Program-made: the position numbers and the translations under genes
Assembly (NCBI RefSeq): GCF_004349145.1
Contig: NZ_SMFO01000003.1
Span: 186,001 to 250,000 of the forward strand
Length of the DNA: 64,000 nt
Direction of reading: 5' to 3'
From: Flavobacterium hiemivividum
GTDB taxonomy: Bacteria; Bacteroidota; Bacteroidia; Flavobacteriales; Flavobacteriaceae
Shown: in pieces, positions 61,544 through 64,000 of the stretch
How positions within the stretch are numbered: the first letter of the stretch is position 1
Layout of the letters: each line of letters starts with the position of its first letter
Notes under the pieces: model-generated
Database searches by the model: none
The model's input: only the letters and a program-made list of their open reading frames with translations
What the model was told of the DNA's origin: nothing

Positions 61544-62017
61544 ATGACAAATACAAAACACAGTGATAGCACGGATTATTTAGATCAAGAGATTGTTAAA
61601 AAGCTCGATGAAAATGGTAGAATTCCCTTTTCTGAGATTGCAAAAGAATTAAATATTTCAAATTCCCTAGTTCATTTACGTGTTCGTAAAATGCAAGAAT
61701 CTGGAATAATCGCTGGTTTTTCTGTTAAATTAAATGCGAAGCAAAGTGGTTTCGAAACCATCACTTACACAGGAATCACCGCCAAAGAAGCGCACTTCTC
61801 GTATTCAATTGCTGAACAGTTAAAATTAATTCCAGAGGTTGTAGAATGCCATTGGGTTTCGGGTAAATATGCGCTCTTTATAAAAATTGTAGCAACAAAT
61901 AATGATGAGCTTCGAAAAATTTTATACGAAAGAATTCATCAAATTGAAGGCGTGGGCGGAACAGACTCTTTCTTTTCATTCGGATCCGCCTTTGAAAAAA
62001 ATCTGCCTTTAAAATAA
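61544..62017 (+). CDS. Lrp/AsnC-family transcriptional regulator
   Basis: 157 aa. N-terminal winged helix with LDQEIVKKLDENGRIPFSEI and the recognition helix region ISNSLVHLRVRKMQESGIIA, then the RAM/effector domain (GYTG-like TYTGITAKEAHFSYSIAEQL and VVECHWVSGKYALFIKIVA). Lrp proteins bind amino acids and control amino-acid use. The ATG at 61544 is chosen over an in-frame TTG at 61523. It is divergent from DUF1338 copy 2, so control of 2-oxoadipate/lysine-type catabolism is likely. Confidence 0.92.
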   Translation: MTNTKHSDSTDYLDQEIVKKLDENGRIPFSEIAKELNISNSLVHLRVRKMQESGIIAGFSVKLNAKQSGFETITYTGITAKEAHFSYSIAEQLKLIPEVVECHWVSGKYALFIKIVATNNDELRKILYERIHQIEGVGGTDSFFSFGSAFEKNLPLK

Positions 62018-62071
62018 GAGGGTTTGTTTTCGAATGAAGGTGTCATTTTGGTATTAAAGCGAGCTATCTAT

Positions 62072-63199
62072 TTAGTTAAAGCTGTTGCAATTCAAAGTTT
62101 CGACAATGGATAAATCATCATTAAACTGAACAAAACTCGCTGGAAAACCTAGTTTTATTTTTCCAATTTCATTTTCCATATTTATGGCTGCAGCAACTCG
62201 AGAAGTCGCCATTTTTATGGCTTCATCTGCAGAGACATTTAAATGGTTATAAGCATTTTGCACCGCTTCTTGCATCGAAATGCTGGCTCCGGCTAGATTG
62301 CCTTCTTCATTTCGATAAAAACCATTTTCTAGATGCGCATCAAAATTCTCCCATTTGAAATTTGAAACTTTCCGACCTAAAAAGGCGGCGTCACTAATCA
62401 AGAAAAATTTGTCTTTCTTTAACTTGTACGCCAGTCTTGCTGCTGCGTAATCGCAATGTGCTCCATCTAAAATAACTGGAGCATATACAGCATCATTTGC
62501 AAAAGTAGCACCTACTAATCCGGGTTCGCGATGGCCAAATTGAGTCATGGCGTTGAATAGATGCGTAACAAGTTTGATCCCTTTCGAAAAATAATATTGC
62601 GCTTGATCGTAAGTCATAGTAGAATGTCCCGCCGAAATCACAATTCCGCTTTCTAAAAGCATGTCTAATTGGTCTTCAGTAAAACATTCTGGGGCAATCG
62701 TTATAACTTTTATGACGTCTTTCCCATAACGGATGATTTCTTCTAGTTCAGAATTCGTTGGAGTTCGAACTTGATTCAAGCTATGCGCACCACGTTTTAA
62801 AGGGTTTAAAAAAGGTCCTTCTAAATGCATTCCTAATATTCCGTTTTTATGTTTTTCCTTATAATTGCGGATCGCTTCAATTCCTTGAAGTATGGTTTCA
62901 TTCGAAGAAGAAATTAAACAAGGCAGAGTATGAGTCGTTCCATATTTCAAACTGGAATCATGAATGTCTTGAATCGTGTGCTCATTAGGGAATTGACTAA
63001 AATAATACTGCTCGCCACCATTAATTTGAATGTCGATAAAACCAGCAGCAATATGCTTTCCTTTTAAGTCAATTTCTGGAATATCATTTGGAATTTCTTT
63101 TTGAATACTGAGAATAATGTCATTTTCGATAATAATAACACCGTTGTCGATTATATCATCTCCAGTATGAATAACTGCATTTATAATTGCTTGTTTCAT
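62072..63199 (-). CDS. nagA: N-acetylglucosamine-6-phosphate deacetylase
   Basis: 375 aa amidohydrolase. GFIDIQINGG replaces the usual HxH by QxN as in E. coli NagA; HLEGPFLNPLKRGAH holds the metal-binding Glu, ISAGHSTMTYDQA and VTHLFNAMTQFGHREPG the histidines, and LISDAAF the catalytic Asp. It removes acetate from GlcNAc-6-phosphate. It is convergent with the lrp-like gene and lies downstream of a probable GH20 gene. Confidence 0.95.
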   Translation of the reverse strand: MKQAIINAVIHTGDDIIDNGVIIIENDIILSIQKEIPNDIPEIDLKGKHIAAGFIDIQINGGEQYYFSQFPNEHTIQDIHDSSLKYGTTHTLPCLISSSNETILQGIEAIRNYKEKHKNGILGMHLEGPFLNPLKRGAHSLNQVRTPTNSELEEIIRYGKDVIKVITIAPECFTEDQLDMLLESGIVISAGHSTMTYDQAQYYFSKGIKLVTHLFNAMTQFGHREPGLVGATFANDAVYAPVILDGAHCDYAAARLAYKLKKDKFFLISDAAFLGRKVSNFKWENFDAHLENGFYRNEEGNLAGASISMQEAVQNAYNHLNVSADEAIKMATSRVAAAINMENEIGKIKLGFPASFVQFNDDLSIVETLNCNSFN

Positions 63200-63364
63200 T
63201 TTATAATTCTTTTTTTACGAATTGAATAGATTTTCCTGACTGAAATATAAAAGATTCATTTTGTTTTTTTGAACCATATAAGACATTTAAATTTTACATT
63301 CTATGAAGTTATAAATTTATGTATGGCTCTGAAAATTGCTTAATTTATAGTATTGTTTTTATAG

Positions 63365-64000
63365 TTATTCATTTACAGGTACAAAAGTAAACATGTATTT
63401 AACCGGATTTTGCCAATTCATTCCTTTAAATGAGCCAACCGGTAATTTTACATTAACTGTATTCCATCCTTTTTTTAGAGGAATCAATGTTGGTTCCCTA
63501 AATTCATAGCCTTCATCAATTAGCGGTATTTCTAAATTTCCTTTTTGCGCAGGGCGTTTCCACAGTGGCGGATTGACCAAATGATTATTTACCCAAACTG
63601 TGCTATTTAAATTATTCCAAGTACCAGCTGCAGGCGAATCCGTGTTCATCGAGCGGGATAGATTATTAAAACCGACCCAAAATTCTTGCTCTTTATCTTC
63701 ATCGCTCCAAATTTTTGTTTGAGCATACCAAGTCGTATTTTCCTTTGGCTCCTTTATAATTCCCGAAATTAGTGGTGCCCACCAATGTCTCATTACTACA
63801 GTTCCGCCAATAGCTTTGTACGTTGGTTTTTCTTTGGATGTATTGAATTTTACATTTTCAGGTAAAAAAGTTTTAGTTAAATTACCTTTGTTATCAAAAG
63901 GGCCATAAATGTTCCACGCTAAATCAGCTTGCTTTTGATACGTGAAATCTAATTCTTTAAAATATTGTTTTTTGTGATCCAACAAACGATTTTCGAACTC
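63365..64000 (-). CDS. Probable GH20 beta-N-acetylhexosaminidase, C-terminal part (5' end outside window)
   Basis: The frame is open to the right edge, giving the last 211 residues. AWNIYGPFDNKGNLTKTF and the long beta-rich tail ending in LKKGWNTVNVKLPVGSF resemble the C-terminal accessory domain of large Bacteroidota GH20 proteins, and position next to nagA supports amino-sugar release. The catalytic domain is not in the window, so the family call is tentative; another glycosidase with a galactose-binding-like tail is possible. Confidence 0.6.
   Translation of the reverse strand, partial: EFENRLLDHKKQYFKELDFTYQKQADLAWNIYGPFDNKGNLTKTFLPENVKFNTSKEKPTYKAIGGTVVMRHWWAPLISGIIKEPKENTTWYAQTKIWSDEDKEQEFWVGFNNLSRSMNTDSPAAGTWNNLNSTVWVNNHLVNPPLWKRPAQKGNLEIPLIDEGYEFREPTLIPLKKGWNTVNVKLPVGSFKGMNWQNPVKYMFTFVPVNE

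Noticed and set aside
1..64000. CRISPR arrays, insertion sequences, prophage
   Set aside because: No regularly spaced identical repeats, transposase-like protein, terminal inverted repeats or phage genes were found.

Overview
The window reads as a chromosome segment of a flavobacterium (Bacteroidota, Flavobacteriaceae, most likely Flavobacterium or a close relative). The support is low G+C, a SusC/SusD pair with a lipoprotein SusD, promoters that fit the Bacteroidota -7 element TAnnTTTG, the absence of Shine-Dalgarno sequences, a complete 14-gene nuo operon with a shortened NuoG, and many AT-rich gaps carrying U-tailed hairpins. No insertion sequence, prophage or CRISPR array was seen.

Layout. 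1-3.2 kb: galactose use (end of galK, galT, a vSGLT-like Na+/galactose symporter). 3.3-6.3 kb: a DsbA-fold (FrnE-like) protein with a Gfo/Idh/MocA dehydrogenase, then an unrecognised exported repeat protein behind a sigma54-like element. 6.3-19.6 kb: nuoA to nuoN on the minus strand behind a good promoter; several of its gaps hold word-like inverted repeats. 19.8-22.6 kb: cold-shock protein, aspS, a small unknown gene. 22.7-29.0 kb: TetR-TolC-MFP-RND efflux operon. 29.1-31.4 kb: YceI with a palindromic operator, a polyprenyl synthase, a 240-bp ATTG-word repeat, a small unknown gene. 31.5-36.8 kb: an outer-membrane barrel divergent from sucA, then a DUF2846 protein and sucB. 36.9-40.5 kb: retropepsin-like protease, TatD, acyltransferase, asparaginase, tRNA-Ser(GGA).

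40.6-62 kb is the most interesting part. Eight consecutive minus-strand genes, read in order of transcription, encode a DUF1338 protein (2-oxoadipate dioxygenase/decarboxylase family), an ALDH7/antiquitin aminoadipate-semialdehyde dehydrogenase, SusC, SusD, a GH63 (YgjK-like) alpha-glucosidase, a GH42 beta-galactosidase, a fused small-molecule kinase/class-III PLP enzyme (hydroxylysine kinase plus 5-phosphohydroxylysine phospho-lyase type) and a YdiJ-like D-2-hydroxyglutarate dehydrogenase. Upstream lie a TPR/LuxR membrane regulator, a second DUF1338 copy and an Lrp-family regulator. Together these match, nearly step for step, a route for collagen-type Glc-alpha-1,2-Gal-beta-O-hydroxylysine: import, removal of glucose, removal of galactose, hydroxylysine phosphorylation and elimination to aminoadipate semialdehyde, oxidation to aminoadipate, (transamination elsewhere) to 2-oxoadipate, conversion to D-2-hydroxyglutarate, then to 2-oxoglutarate. 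The 2-oxoglutarate dehydrogenase genes (sucA, sucB) and galactose genes elsewhere in the window could use the products. The gene families are read from sequence; the assembled system is my inference.

62-64 kb: nagA and the 3' end of a probable GH20 beta-hexosaminidase gene (amino-sugar use). All assignments are from reading motifs and memory of families; no database search was run.
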